From Hyphomonadaceae bacterium (GTDB taxonomy: Bacteria > Pseudomonadota > Alphaproteobacteria > Caulobacterales > Aquidulcibacteraceae), in contig JAEUMR010000009.1 in the NCBI GenBank assembly GCA_016791385.1, forward strand, positions 1 through 64,000: a stretch of DNA of 64,000 bases, written 5' to 3'. A model generated the notes under the pieces. It saw only the letters and a list, made by a program, of their open reading frames with translations. It was not told where the DNA came from and ran no database searches. The translations under genes were made by a program, and so were the position numbers. This document shows positions 1-9,029 of the stretch, piece by piece; the stretch's first letter is position 1, and every line of letters begins with the position of its first letter.

Positions 1-31
1 CATTCGCGGCGGTGAGGATTTCCGTGGTCAT
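1..31 (-). CDS. Start of a divergent gene (partial, unknown)
   Basis: Reading the minus strand, an ATG at position 31 opens a frame that begins MTTEILTAAN and runs off the left edge. A plausible Shine-Dalgarno stretch AGAAGG lies just upstream of it, separated by only three bases. The region between this start and the hydroxylase gene at 172 has no other open frame, so a divergent gene pair is the simplest reading. Ten residues are too few to name a family. Confidence 0.4.
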   Translation of the reverse strand, partial: MTTEILTAAN

Positions 32-171
32 GCGCCTTCTATCCCCTCAGCGACTGGGCGGATCAAGCCGCCGGACTTGGCGCTAGGACGACGATCCGAC
101 GCACGCCCTCGCCGGGATCGGTTTGCGCCGCCTCAATTCGACTCGGCGCCGCTGCGCTAGCCAAGACCGCT

Positions 172-1332
172 ATGTACGACCTGATCATCGTCGGCGCCGG
201 CCCGGCCGGCCTCAGCTTGGCGGCGCGGCTGGCCCAATCGCCTCTGCGCATCGCTCTGATCGAAAAGCAAAACGAGACGGCGCTCGCCGACCCTGCCTAT
301 GACGGCCGCGAGATTGCGCTGACGCAGGCTTCCATTGAGCGCCTCGAAGAGCTTGGAGCGTGGCAGTATTTGCGGGCGGACGAGGCCGCGCCGCTTCGCC
401 GCGCCGATGTGCTCAATGGCAATTCCCCCTTCGTGCTCGGCTTCGCCAACCGGCGAGGCAAGGATGCGCTCGGCGCGCTGGTTCCGAACAGCGCGATCCG
501 CCGGACGCTTTACCAAACGGCGAAGGCCCATGGCGATTGCGACCTGTTCGCCGGCGAAAGCGCAACCTTTGTGAAGCGCGACGCGGAGACGAATTACGTT
601 CGCCTCTCGGACGGCCGCATTCTCGCCGGCAAGCTCCTGGTCGGCGCCGATACCCGCTTTTCGCCGTTGCGCCAGAGCCAAGGCATTGGCGCGCACATGA
701 CCGATTTCGGCCGCACGATGCTGGTCTGCCGCGTTCGCCACGAAAGGCCACACGATGGCGTGGCTATTGAATGGTTCGATCATAACCAGACTATCGCCAT
801 GCTGCCGTTGAACGACAGCCAGTCCTCTTTCGTGCTGACGCTGCCGGCGGACGCGATGCAACAACTCGGCGCACTCAACGATGCTGACTTCGCTGCCGAG
901 ATCGAAAACCGGACGCAGAAGCGCTGGGGTGCGCTGGCTCTTACCAGCGCGCGCTTCCTCTATCCGCTGGTCGCGGTCTATGCGCAGCGCTTCGTCGCGC
1001 CGCGTTTCGCGCTCATTGGCGACGCGGCGGTCGGCATGCATCCGGTTACGGCGCACGGGTTCAATTTCGGGCTCGCGAGCGCGTTCTTGCTGGGCCGCGA
1101 GATTGCCGAAGCAGCGCGCAAGGGCGCCGACATCGCCGACCCGCAGCGCTTGGCGCGCTTCGATCGGCTACACCGCCGCGCCACCTTGCCGCTGTTCACC
1201 GCCACGAACGCCATCGCCAAACTTTATAGCGACGAGCGGCCGCTGGCGCGCCTGGCGCGTAGTGCGGGGCTAAGGCTGATGCAGGCGACGCCGGGCGCTC
1301 GCGCCGTCGTCGAGGCAAGCCTGCGCGGCTAA
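172..1332 (+). CDS. ubiM: FAD-dependent UbiH-type hydroxylase, UbiM-like
   Basis: A 386-residue class A flavoprotein monooxygenase of the UbiH/UbiF/VisC family, which uses FAD, O2 and reductant to hydroxylate the ring of ubiquinone precursors at the membrane. The N-terminal Rossmann motif IIVGAGPAGLSLA covers residues 5-17. A second FAD-binding segment, GDAAVGMHPVTAHGFNFG, starts near residue 283. The wording of this segment and of GADTRFSPLR in the middle resembles UbiM (5-demethoxyubiquinol hydroxylase) more than UbiH or UbiF, but that subtype assignment is from memory of family motifs. Length is normal. The gene is transcribed divergently from the fragment at 1-31 and separated by 139 bases from the downstream peptidase gene. 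Without a tree, UbiH or UbiL function cannot be excluded. Confidence 0.72.
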   Translation: MYDLIIVGAGPAGLSLAARLAQSPLRIALIEKQNETALADPAYDGREIALTQASIERLEELGAWQYLRADEAAPLRRADVLNGNSPFVLGFANRRGKDALGALVPNSAIRRTLYQTAKAHGDCDLFAGESATFVKRDAETNYVRLSDGRILAGKLLVGADTRFSPLRQSQGIGAHMTDFGRTMLVCRVRHERPHDGVAIEWFDHNQTIAMLPLNDSQSSFVLTLPADAMQQLGALNDADFAAEIENRTQKRWGALALTSARFLYPLVAVYAQRFVAPRFALIGDAAVGMHPVTAHGFNFGLASAFLLGREIAEAARKGADIADPQRLARFDRLHRRATLPLFTATNAIAKLYSDERPLARLARSAGLRLMQATPGARAVVEASLRG

Positions 1333-1471
1333 CGCGAGGGCCCCGCCTGCCGCTCATGCTGCGGCAACAGTGCCGCGCGTAATTTGCGCCCGCCCCTTTC
1401 CCGAGACGAAGCTGCCTGCCGGCGCGGCGAGCGGGCTTTTGAGCGCGTCGGGGCCGTGCTAGGCGCATCGC

Positions 1472-3232
1472 ATGCGTTTTTTGCTTCTCAGCGCCGCAGC
1501 GCTTTCGCTCGCCGCCTGCGCCACATCCGCAGCGCCCCCCTCTGCCGCACTGCATCCCACCTGGGATGCAGCGCAGAGCGAAGCGGTGCTGTCGCGCACG
1601 CAGCGCCTGCACCTCGCGCCGGATGTCTCTGCGCTGACGTCAGGCGAACAAGCGGCCGTGCGCGAACTCATCGCGGCGGGCGAGCGCATGCACAGGCTTT
1701 ATCTGGTGCAGCGTCACCCACAAGCCTTGCAGGCCGCGGATTATCTCGCCGCCCATCCCGACCTTCACGCCGAGAACGATCTGTTCCGCTTGAACGCGGG
1801 GCCGATCGCAACAACGCTCAACAATCGCCGTGAAGCGTTTCTCTCGGTGACGCCGGAGACGCCTGAGCGAAACCTCTATCCTGCCGGCGCCACGCGAGAA
1901 GCGATGGATGCTTTCCTAAGCGCCCACCCCGAGCGGCGCGAGGATTTGCTGGACGACCGCGCGGTTGTTTGGGCCGCTACGCCGGAGAACCGCCGTCGTG
2001 CACTGGCAGCGCTCGATCGCCATCCGGCGCTCGACACGCTGCATCCGGGTCTGCGCGAACGGCTGCGTACAAGCGATACCTATCTCGGCGTGCCCTATTC
2101 GGTGGCGTACGCGGACGACATCTTCTTCATTGCCGAGCGGCTCAACGCAGCAGCGGCGATTGAAGGCAATGACGCCGCGTTCGCGCGCTACCTGCGCCTG
2201 CGCGCGCGTGACCTGATCAGCGATGATTATGAGGGCGGCGACGCCGCCTGGGTGACCGGACGCTTCAGCGGCAATCTCAACGCCCAGATCGGCTCGTACG
2301 AAACCTATGACGATGCGCTCTATGGCGTGAAGACGATGTTCTCGCTTTCGCTGCTGGTGCGCGATCGCGCCCGCAGCGAGGAATTGCAGGCCGGCCTCGC
2401 CGACATTCAGGACGTCGAGAACGCGCTGCCGTACGATCATCATCGCCGCGTACGCAGCGACATTCCCGTGGGCGTCTACAACATCATCGCCGATTTCGGT
2501 CAGGCGCGCGGAACCAATACGGCGACGATCCTGCCGAACGAGGCCTACCTCGCCCGCCAATATGGGCGAACAATCCTGATGCGCGGAAACATCCTGCTCA
2601 ACGAGGAGATTTTCGCGGAGACGCAGCGCGCCTTCGCCGCCGCCGTCGTCCCCGCCCAAGCAAACGACCTGACCTCGGAGGGCGGCTTTTACCGCACCCT
2701 CTGGCACGAAATTGGACACTATCTCGGCGTCGATCAGACCGGCGACGGCCGCGATCTCGACGTGGCGCTGCAGGACACGGCCGATCTGCTTGAGGAGATG
2801 AAGGCCGATCTCGTTTCGCTGACGTCGGCGCGCATCCTGCACGACCGCAGCCGCTTGAGCGATGCGCAGCTCACCTCAATCTACGCTTCTGGCATCCGGC
2901 GTGTGTTGCAGAAGAGCCGTCCGCGCCGCGATCAGCCCTATCAGACCATGCAGCTGATCCAGTGGAACTGGTTCATGCAACATGGCGCCCTGCGCTTCGA
3001 GAATGGCCAGTTGCGCATCGACTACCGCCGCTACCCGGAGGCGGTGACAAGCCTGCTGCGCGAAGTGCTGGCGATCCAGCGCGCCGGCGATCGCGACGCA
3101 GCCAACGCGTTTGTCGATCAATGGACGACGTGGCGTCCCGATCTGCACGAAGTGATTGCCCAGCGCATGCGCGAAAGCGAACGCACCCGTTTCAGCTTGG
3201 TCACCTACGAAGCTTTGGACGGACCGCACTAG
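1472..3232 (+). CDS. M49-like (dipeptidyl-peptidase III family) lipoprotein metallopeptidase
   Basis: A 586-residue protein with a lipoprotein signal peptide whose lipobox LAAC puts the acylated cysteine at residue 16, so it should be anchored in the outer membrane or periplasm. The zinc site is H412-E-I-G-H416, followed about 25 residues later by E441-E442-M-K-A-D, which supplies the third ligand. This pattern is a variant of the HELLGH...EECRAE arrangement of dipeptidyl-peptidase III (M49) and matches the bacterial M49-related hydrolases with a five-residue HExGH site. It likely cleaves short peptides in the periplasm. Its stop codon is only 12 bases before the TTG start of a TonB-dependent receptor in the same frame, so the two are co-transcribed and may act together on peptide capture. 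That link is inference. Confidence 0.72.
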   Translation: MRFLLLSAAALSLAACATSAAPPSAALHPTWDAAQSEAVLSRTQRLHLAPDVSALTSGEQAAVRELIAAGERMHRLYLVQRHPQALQAADYLAAHPDLHAENDLFRLNAGPIATTLNNRREAFLSVTPETPERNLYPAGATREAMDAFLSAHPERREDLLDDRAVVWAATPENRRRALAALDRHPALDTLHPGLRERLRTSDTYLGVPYSVAYADDIFFIAERLNAAAAIEGNDAAFARYLRLRARDLISDDYEGGDAAWVTGRFSGNLNAQIGSYETYDDALYGVKTMFSLSLLVRDRARSEELQAGLADIQDVENALPYDHHRRVRSDIPVGVYNIIADFGQARGTNTATILPNEAYLARQYGRTILMRGNILLNEEIFAETQRAFAAAVVPAQANDLTSEGGFYRTLWHEIGHYLGVDQTGDGRDLDVALQDTADLLEEMKADLVSLTSARILHDRSRLSDAQLTSIYASGIRRVLQKSRPRRDQPYQTMQLIQWNWFMQHGALRFENGQLRIDYRRYPEAVTSLLREVLAIQRAGDRDAANAFVDQWTTWRPDLHEVIAQRMRESERTRFSLVTYEALDGPH

Positions 3233-3236
3233 GAGG
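3231..3236 (+). promoter_or_regulatory. Shine-Dalgarno AGGAGG for the TTG-started receptor
   Basis: A perfect AGGAGG overlaps the stop codon of the peptidase gene and lies eight bases before the TTG at 3245. This decides the start of the receptor: the same frame is closed immediately upstream by the peptidase stop, so no upstream start that would add a signal peptide is available. Confidence 0.75.
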
Positions 3237-3244
3237 CGCCCGCG

Positions 3245-5221
3245 TTGGACGTGCCGGCACAGACGGAGGAAGTGGTCGTCACCGCGCCGCGCCTGCCGGC
3301 TGCGCCCGGTGAAGATGCTTATTCGGCGCTGCCGATCGATCCTGCGCAGCTGGAAAACGCTATCCGCCTCGACGATGCGCTGCGCACGGCCCCCGGCGTC
3401 TCACTGTTTCGGCGCAACGACAGCGCCGCCGCCAATCCGACCACCCAAGGCCTGTCCATCCGCGCCAGCGCGCCGTCGGGAGCGGGGCGCGCGCTGGTGA
3501 CGCTCGACGGCCAGCCGCTCAACGATCCGTTTGGCGGCTGGGTGATCTGGGGCGCCTTGCCGCCCGAGACGATCAGCGGCGCAACCGTTCTGCGCGGCGC
3601 CGGCGCAGGCCCTTACGGCGCAGGGGCGCTAACCGGAGCGGTCCAGCTTGAAGAACGCGAACGCAGCGGCGTAGTCCTCTCCCTGGAGGCTGGCGAACGC
3701 GGGCACGCGCGCGCCTCCGGCATCGGCATAGCGGGCGATAATGCGCTCTCCTTCATGCTCGCCGCGGCGGCGCAGAGTGATGACGGCTGGGTTCCCGTGC
3801 GTGCGGGCCGCGGCGCTGCCGATGCGCCGGTCTGGTTTGACGGCGCGAGCGGCGTCGCGCGGGTGCAGTGGCGTGACGCTGGGCGCGTACTTTCCGCGCG
3901 GCTTGGCGGCTATTCCGAGAACCGCGGCGCGGGGCTCGTTGGCGCAGAGTCCGCTTCAACCGGATCGAGCCTTAGCTTCACGCTCGCCGCTCCGGACGGG
4001 CCACGCGCATGGCGGTTGCAAGCATGGGTGATGCGTTCGGACTTGCAGAACAGTTCGGTTGCGGTCGCGCCTGACCGTAGCGCGACGACGCCGGCTAACG
4101 ATCAATATGCAACGCCAGCGACAGGATATGGCGGCAACGCGGCGGTGCGCTGGAACGGCGAGCATCGCGGCCTGGAACTTGGGGCTGATCTGCGCATGGC
4201 CGAGGGCGAGACGCGCGAACGCTTTTCCTTCATGGGCGGAGACTTCACGCGCGACCGCATTGCCGGTGGCCGCACATTGACGGCCGGCGCTTATGCAGAG
4301 GCATGGCGCGAGTCTGGGCCTTGGCTGCTCTCAGGGGGCGCGCGCGTCGATCTCTATCGCGCTTATGACGGAAAGCGCATCGAGACGTTGGCCGCTGGCG
4401 GCGCTCCGACGCTGGATTTCCGGCCCGCAGATGCGGACGCCGTGTCGCCAACCGCCCGCCTAGCGTTCCGCCGCGAGGACGGCGCGCACTTTCTGCGCGG
4501 CGCAGTGTACGCCGGTTTCCGTCCACCAACGCTGAACGAACTGCACCGCCCCTTCCGTGTCGGCAATGACGTCACCGAAGCCAACGCCGCACTTGAGCCT
4601 GAGCATTTGATCGGCGCCGATTTCGGGGCAGGCGCAGCATACGCAAGCTGGTCTTGGAGTGCGGGCCTGTTTGCTACACGGCTCGACGATGCGATCGTCA
4701 ATGTCACGCTGGGCGCCGGACCGGGGATATTCCCGCCGGGCGTGTTCGTGCCTGCGGGCGGCGCTTACCGGCAGCGCCAGAATGCCGGACGCATTGACGC
4801 CAAGGGCGTCGAGGCAGAAGCGCGCGGTGCGGCCGGCGCCTTTGCGTGGCGCGCAGCGCTCACTTACACGGACGCGCGTGTCGAGAACGGACCCGCCGCG
4901 CTTACCGGACTGCGGCCCGCGCAATCGCCCGCCTGGAGTGCGAGCGCGGGCCTGGATTGGCGGCTTACTCAAGCGATCGAGGCGTCGGCCGATCTACTCT
5001 ACGAAAGCGCGCGCTACGAAGACGACCTCAATTCGCGCACGCTATCGGCCGCCGCCACGCTGAACCTGCGGATCGAACACACGCTCGGCGGCGGCGCTTC
5101 CGCCTATGCGGCCATCGACAACCTGTTCGATACGGCGGTGGAAACGGCCGAGACCGCCGACGGCGTTGAAAGTTTTGGCCCGCCGCGCGCGGTTCGGATC
5201 GGGCTGCGGCTACGCCGTTGA
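3245..5221 (+). CDS. TonB-dependent receptor lacking a signal peptide
   Basis: A 658-residue outer-membrane receptor of the BtuB/FepA class. The protein opens almost directly with a TonB-box-like EEVVVTAPR (residues 9-17), followed by a plug domain to about residue 140 containing SIRASAPSGAGRALVTLDG and GAGPYGAGALTGAV, then a beta-barrel rich in alternating hydrophobic strands. The last residues are RIGLRLRR, so the usual terminal aromatic is missing. The start is TTG at 3245, supported by AGGAGG at 3231-3236. No hydrophobic leader precedes the TonB box, and the frame is closed by the peptidase stop at 3230-3232. The mature part looks intact, so the missing leader is the anomaly. Substrate is unknown. 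The link to the upstream peptidase suggests peptides or a peptide-bound cofactor. Confidence 0.8.
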   Translation: MDVPAQTEEVVVTAPRLPAAPGEDAYSALPIDPAQLENAIRLDDALRTAPGVSLFRRNDSAAANPTTQGLSIRASAPSGAGRALVTLDGQPLNDPFGGWVIWGALPPETISGATVLRGAGAGPYGAGALTGAVQLEERERSGVVLSLEAGERGHARASGIGIAGDNALSFMLAAAAQSDDGWVPVRAGRGAADAPVWFDGASGVARVQWRDAGRVLSARLGGYSENRGAGLVGAESASTGSSLSFTLAAPDGPRAWRLQAWVMRSDLQNSSVAVAPDRSATTPANDQYATPATGYGGNAAVRWNGEHRGLELGADLRMAEGETRERFSFMGGDFTRDRIAGGRTLTAGAYAEAWRESGPWLLSGGARVDLYRAYDGKRIETLAAGGAPTLDFRPADADAVSPTARLAFRREDGAHFLRGAVYAGFRPPTLNELHRPFRVGNDVTEANAALEPEHLIGADFGAGAAYASWSWSAGLFATRLDDAIVNVTLGAGPGIFPPGVFVPAGGAYRQRQNAGRIDAKGVEAEARGAAGAFAWRAALTYTDARVENGPAALTGLRPAQSPAWSASAGLDWRLTQAIEASADLLYESARYEDDLNSRTLSAAATLNLRIEHTLGGGASAYAAIDNLFDTAVETAETADGVESFGPPRAVRIGLRLRR

Positions 5222-5287
5222 GGCGCATCGATATTGCCGCCGCCTCGCCGCGCCGGTAGCTTCCACCCAGCTCTACTGGGGGATGGA

Positions 5288-6805
5288 TTGACCGACGCAA
5301 CGCAAGACGAAGAGCCGATGCGCCGCTTCCTGCGCCGCATGGGCTGGGCGACTTTGGTCCCGGTTGGCATGATGATCGTCGCCATGGCGCTGAAGCCGAT
5401 GTGGCGCGACGAGTTCTGGAGCCTCTATTTCAGCGAACCGCGCTTCGGCCTGATCGAGCTGATCAATGGGCGCATGCACTGGGAAACGCACCCGCCGCTC
5501 TACTTCATCTTCCTCACCGTCTGGCGCGACATCATGGACAATGCGGTGTGGATCCGCATGCTGGCGCTGCCTTTCCTCGCTGTCGGCGTCATCGGCGCTT
5601 ATCTGCTCGGACGCGGGAGGCGTGAACTCGCGCTTTTTCTGATGCTGTGCGCCGGCTCGTACTGGGTAATCTATTTCGCCACCGAGGCGCGTCCGTACAC
5701 GCTGCTCTTTGTCGTTTCGGCTTGGTCGACGCTCGTGATCGTCAAGCTGATGGACCGGGAGGCCTCGCCGCTCTGGTTCGCGCTTTGGGCTGTCACCGGC
5801 GCGCTGGTCGGCATGACGCACTTCTTCGGCGCCCTCTGGGTCGGCTGCACCGGGCTTGCCGCCGGCATCGGCTTCATCACGCAGCGGCGCTATGGCGCTT
5901 TCATCGCCATCGGCATCGCCTCGATCATCGCCATCCTGCCGCTGGCCTACTGGCTCTATGTCAGCATGCCGATGCTGGGCGAACGCGGCGGCAACGCCGC
6001 TCCGCCGCCGGACGAATGGCAGCGCTTTATGACCCAGCTGATGCGCGGCCTCACGGTGAAGCTGCTCGGCTCCAACCTCGCCATCACCTGCGCGGCGTTC
6101 GCGGGCCTTGGCGTGTTGCTACGCAAGCGCGGCGCCGTTGACCTCGTGCTGCTCGGCGGCGCTTTCCTCTTCGTTCTGTTTTCGGCTGGGCTCGACATTT
6201 TCTGGTCGCCGATGATCAAGGAACGGGCGTTCCTGCCGATGATCCCGGCGCTCATTTTCGTGATGACGCGTGCGGTGCTCTCGCTCGATCCAGCGCGTCC
6301 GTGGGCGAAGCGCTTCCTGACCGCAGCGCCAATTGTGGCGGTGATCTCGCCGTTCCTTTTCATCCCGGAATACTTCAAAGACCGCGAGAAGCTGCTTGAG
6401 CTGCACGCCTATCTGCGCACGGAAGCGGGCGAATGCGCCGGCTCGCCCGTGGTCGCCTACATGCGCGAGCGCTGGGGCGAGAACACGTTCATGCGCGAAG
6501 TGATCGACCGCGAAATGCGGCTCGCGCTGCCTGGACGCGAACCGCGCGTCTATGCGCCGGAAGAAGTGAGCGGCACGCTCACGCCAAACCCCGGATGCCG
6601 CCTACGCGCGGTCGCCTTGCTGATGCTGCCGGGCGAGGATGACAACCGGCCGCAGGGCCGCGCCGAGGCGCGTGAGGCGCTGCGGCGGGCGGGTATCGAC
6701 CCGGACGGGCTGGAGGAAGTGCGCTTCGGCAAAGGCCGCAACGTGCTTTGGGTCGTGCCGGACACGGCCTCTGCGCCGGATGCTGCGTCTACCGCCACGC
6801 CGTGA
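5288..6805 (+). CDS. GT39-type polytopic glycosyltransferase
   Basis: A roughly 505-residue integral membrane protein with about ten to twelve hydrophobic helices. The first loop contains WRDEFWSLYFSEPRFG and METHPPLYF-like text, that is an acidic D-E pair in the first periplasmic loop followed by HPPLYF. This is the signature of the ArnT/PMT (GT39, glycosyltransferase-C) fold, which transfers sugars from polyprenyl-phosphate carriers. A soluble C-terminal segment of about 130 residues follows the helices. The start is uncertain: a TTG at 5288 is preceded by GGGGGA, and an in-frame ATG lies at 5318 just before the first basic residues and helix. The gene sits 66 bases after the TonB receptor and may belong to the same transcript. 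The acceptor cannot be told from sequence. Confidence 0.7.
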   Translation: MTDATQDEEPMRRFLRRMGWATLVPVGMMIVAMALKPMWRDEFWSLYFSEPRFGLIELINGRMHWETHPPLYFIFLTVWRDIMDNAVWIRMLALPFLAVGVIGAYLLGRGRRELALFLMLCAGSYWVIYFATEARPYTLLFVVSAWSTLVIVKLMDREASPLWFALWAVTGALVGMTHFFGALWVGCTGLAAGIGFITQRRYGAFIAIGIASIIAILPLAYWLYVSMPMLGERGGNAAPPPDEWQRFMTQLMRGLTVKLLGSNLAITCAAFAGLGVLLRKRGAVDLVLLGGAFLFVLFSAGLDIFWSPMIKERAFLPMIPALIFVMTRAVLSLDPARPWAKRFLTAAPIVAVISPFLFIPEYFKDREKLLELHAYLRTEAGECAGSPVVAYMRERWGENTFMREVIDREMRLALPGREPRVYAPEEVSGTLTPNPGCRLRAVALLMLPGEDDNRPQGRAEAREALRRAGIDPDGLEEVRFGKGRNVLWVVPDTASAPDAASTATP

Positions 6806-6848
6806 GGCTGTAGCCTGTGGCGCAGAATTGGCCTAAGGGCTTCCGCTC

Positions 6849-7502
6849 ATGACCAGAAAGCTTTCCCTCACCGTCGACGGCAAGAACGTCGTTGTAAACT
6901 TGCACAAGGGCGACCTGCCCGCATCCGTGACCTTTAACGGCCCGATCGCCGTCGATAGCGAAACCATGGGCCTTTCGCTGGTGCGCGATCCGCTCTGCGT
7001 GGTGCAATTGTCCGATGGCGGCGGCGAAGCCCATCTCGTCCAGCTCGATCGCGCCAGCTACGACGCGCCGAACTTGAAGCGCGTCCTTTCCGACCAGACG
7101 ACGCTGAAACTGTTTCACTTCGCCCGCTTCGACGTCGCCATGTTCATGCGCGACCTCTCAGTGATCTGCGCGCCGATCTATTGCACCAAGATCGCCTCGC
7201 GCCTGGTGCGCACCTACACCGACCGGCACGGCCTCAAGGACCTGGTCAAGGAAGTGCTCGGCCGCGATCTTTCCAAGGAGCAGCAATCGAGCGATTGGGG
7301 CGCGCCTGAACTAAGCGATGCACAGATCGCCTACGCCGCCTCCGACGTGCTGCACTTGCATGCGCTGAAGGAAAAACTCGACGCCATGCTGGCGCGCGAG
7401 GGGCGCACCGAGATCGCGCAAGCCTGCTTCGATTTCCTGCCAACGCGCGCTGCGCTCGATCTCGCGGGCTGGGAAGAGGTCGACATCTTCGCGCACTCAT
7501 AA
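6849..7502 (+). CDS. Short ribonuclease D-like 3'-5' exonuclease
   Basis: A 217-residue single-domain DEDDy exonuclease. ExoI is the DSETMGL motif near residue 36. ExoII is LFHFARFDVAMF near residue 80. ExoIII is IAYAASDVLHLHAL near residue 160, where the tyrosine and aspartate are both present. The HRDC domains of full-length RNase D are absent, as in the short RNase D proteins common in alphaproteobacteria. It should trim 3' ends of structured RNAs such as tRNA precursors. The stop is three bases before the next start, so it is probably translationally coupled to the acyl-CoA ligase gene, although no functional link is apparent. Confidence 0.85.
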   Translation: MTRKLSLTVDGKNVVVNLHKGDLPASVTFNGPIAVDSETMGLSLVRDPLCVVQLSDGGGEAHLVQLDRASYDAPNLKRVLSDQTTLKLFHFARFDVAMFMRDLSVICAPIYCTKIASRLVRTYTDRHGLKDLVKEVLGRDLSKEQQSSDWGAPELSDAQIAYAASDVLHLHALKEKLDAMLAREGRTEIAQACFDFLPTRAALDLAGWEEVDIFAHS

Positions 7503-7505
7503 TGC

Positions 7506-9029
7506 ATGACTGAAAGCTTCATCTCCCTCCCCGACATGATCGGCGCCAATGCGCGGGTGCGACCAGATACCATCGCGCTGATCGAGGGCGAGCAGTCGCT
7601 GAGCTATGCTGGCCTCGACGCCGCGATGGATCGCGTCGCCGCAGCATTGCAACGCGAGGGATTAGCGGCGCGCGACAGCGTCGCCATCTGCGCGGCGACA
7701 TCGATCGAATACGCCAGCGTCTTTCTCGGCGCGCTGCGCGCCGGCGTCGCCGTGGCGCCGATCGCACCTTCGTCGACAGCCGACAGCGTCGTCAGCATGG
7801 TCGAAGATTGCGGCGCCAAGGTCTTCTTCCTTGATCGCGGCGTGGCTGAGGCGATGGGCGATAAGCTCAAGTCCATCAGCGCCAAGCTGGTGGGTCTGGA
7901 CCAGGGCGCGCCCGGTGCGCCGTATCAGCGCTTCATTGCACCCGAGGGCGCAAAGCCGGCGCCGGTGGCGATCACGCCCGACATGGCGTTCAACATCATC
8001 TATTCATCCGGCACCACTGGCACGCCCAAGGGCATCGTGCAGAGCCACGGCATGCGCTTTGGCCATGTCGGCCGGGCCGCGCCGCTGGGCTATGGTCCCG
8101 ATGCGGTGACGCTGCTGTCGACGCCGCTCTATTCCAACACGACGCTGGTTTCCTTCTTCCCGACGCTCGGCCTCGGCGGCACGGCCGTGCTGATGAAGAA
8201 ATTCGACGCCGGCGAGTATCTGAAGCTAGCGCAGAAGCATCGCGCCACGCACACGATGCTAGTGCCGGTGCAATACAGCCGCCTGATGGCGCGCGAGGAT
8301 TTCGACACCTACGACCTCTCCAGCTTCGTGATGAAATTCTGCACCTCGGCCCCCTTCGCCGCAGCGCTGAAAGCAGATGTGCTGAAGCGTTGGCCGGGCG
8401 GCTTGATCGAGTATTTCGGCATGACCGAAGGCGGCGGCACTTGCATGCTGATCGCGCATGCCTACCCCGACAAGCTGCACACTGTCGGCCAACCGGCGCC
8501 AGGGCACGACATCCGCGTCATCGATGAAGACGGCAAGGAATTGCCGCGCGGCGAGATTGGCGAAATCGTCGGCCGCTCCGAGCTGATGATGAGCGGCTAC
8601 CATAACCGCAAAGAACAGACAGACGCCGCGATCTGGATTTCGCCCGAAGGTCTTCCCTTCATCCGCACCGGCGATGTCGGCCGCTTCGACGCCGACGGCT
8701 TCATGGAGCTGATGGACCGCAAGAAGGATATGATCATCTCCGGCGGCTTCAACATCTACCCGAGCGACCTAGAAGCGGTGCTGCGCCAACATCCGGATGT
8801 GGCCGATGTCGCCGTCGTCGGGGTGCCGAGCGCGGAATGGGGTGAAACGCCGGTGGCGTTCGTCGTGTCCCGCGGCGCCGATGCGGAGACGCTGCGTGCG
8901 TTCGCCAACGAACGGGTCGGCAAGACGCAACGCCTCAGCGCCGTCGAGCTGATCGATGAATTGCCGCGCAGCCATATCGGCAAGATCCTAAAGCGCGAGT
9001 TGCGCGACGCCTACGCCGCTAAGCGCTGA
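7506..9029 (+). CDS. Class I adenylate-forming acyl-CoA ligase
   Basis: A 507-residue ANL-superfamily enzyme that activates a carboxylic acid as acyl-AMP and transfers it to CoA. The phosphate loop YSSGTTGTPKGIV lies at about residues 166-178, the A5 motif YFGMTEGGG near residue 306, the A7 motif RTGDVGRFDADGF near residue 390, and the catalytic lysine is in the A10 motif SHIGKILKREL close to the C-terminus. Length and motif order are complete. Closest style is the medium/long-chain fatty acid or aromatic acid CoA ligases; substrate cannot be assigned. It overlaps the end of the convergent pirin gene by 11 bases. Confidence 0.8.
   Translation: MTESFISLPDMIGANARVRPDTIALIEGEQSLSYAGLDAAMDRVAAALQREGLAARDSVAICAATSIEYASVFLGALRAGVAVAPIAPSSTADSVVSMVEDCGAKVFFLDRGVAEAMGDKLKSISAKLVGLDQGAPGAPYQRFIAPEGAKPAPVAITPDMAFNIIYSSGTTGTPKGIVQSHGMRFGHVGRAAPLGYGPDAVTLLSTPLYSNTTLVSFFPTLGLGGTAVLMKKFDAGEYLKLAQKHRATHTMLVPVQYSRLMAREDFDTYDLSSFVMKFCTSAPFAAALKADVLKRWPGGLIEYFGMTEGGGTCMLIAHAYPDKLHTVGQPAPGHDIRVIDEDGKELPRGEIGEIVGRSELMMSGYHNRKEQTDAAIWISPEGLPFIRTGDVGRFDADGFMELMDRKKDMIISGGFNIYPSDLEAVLRQHPDVADVAVVGVPSAEWGETPVAFVVSRGADAETLRAFANERVGKTQRLSAVELIDELPRSHIGKILKRELRDAYAAKR

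Noticed and set aside
157..1056. 299-residue minus-strand frame opposite the UbiM-like gene
   Set aside because: Antisense to a complete flavoprotein with its two FAD motifs; residue pattern is arginine/alanine-rich shadow.
2700..2720. TGGCAC sequence as a sigma-54 promoter near rpoN-type targets
   Set aside because: It lies inside the peptidase coding sequence over the zinc motif and lacks the matching TTGC element at the right distance.
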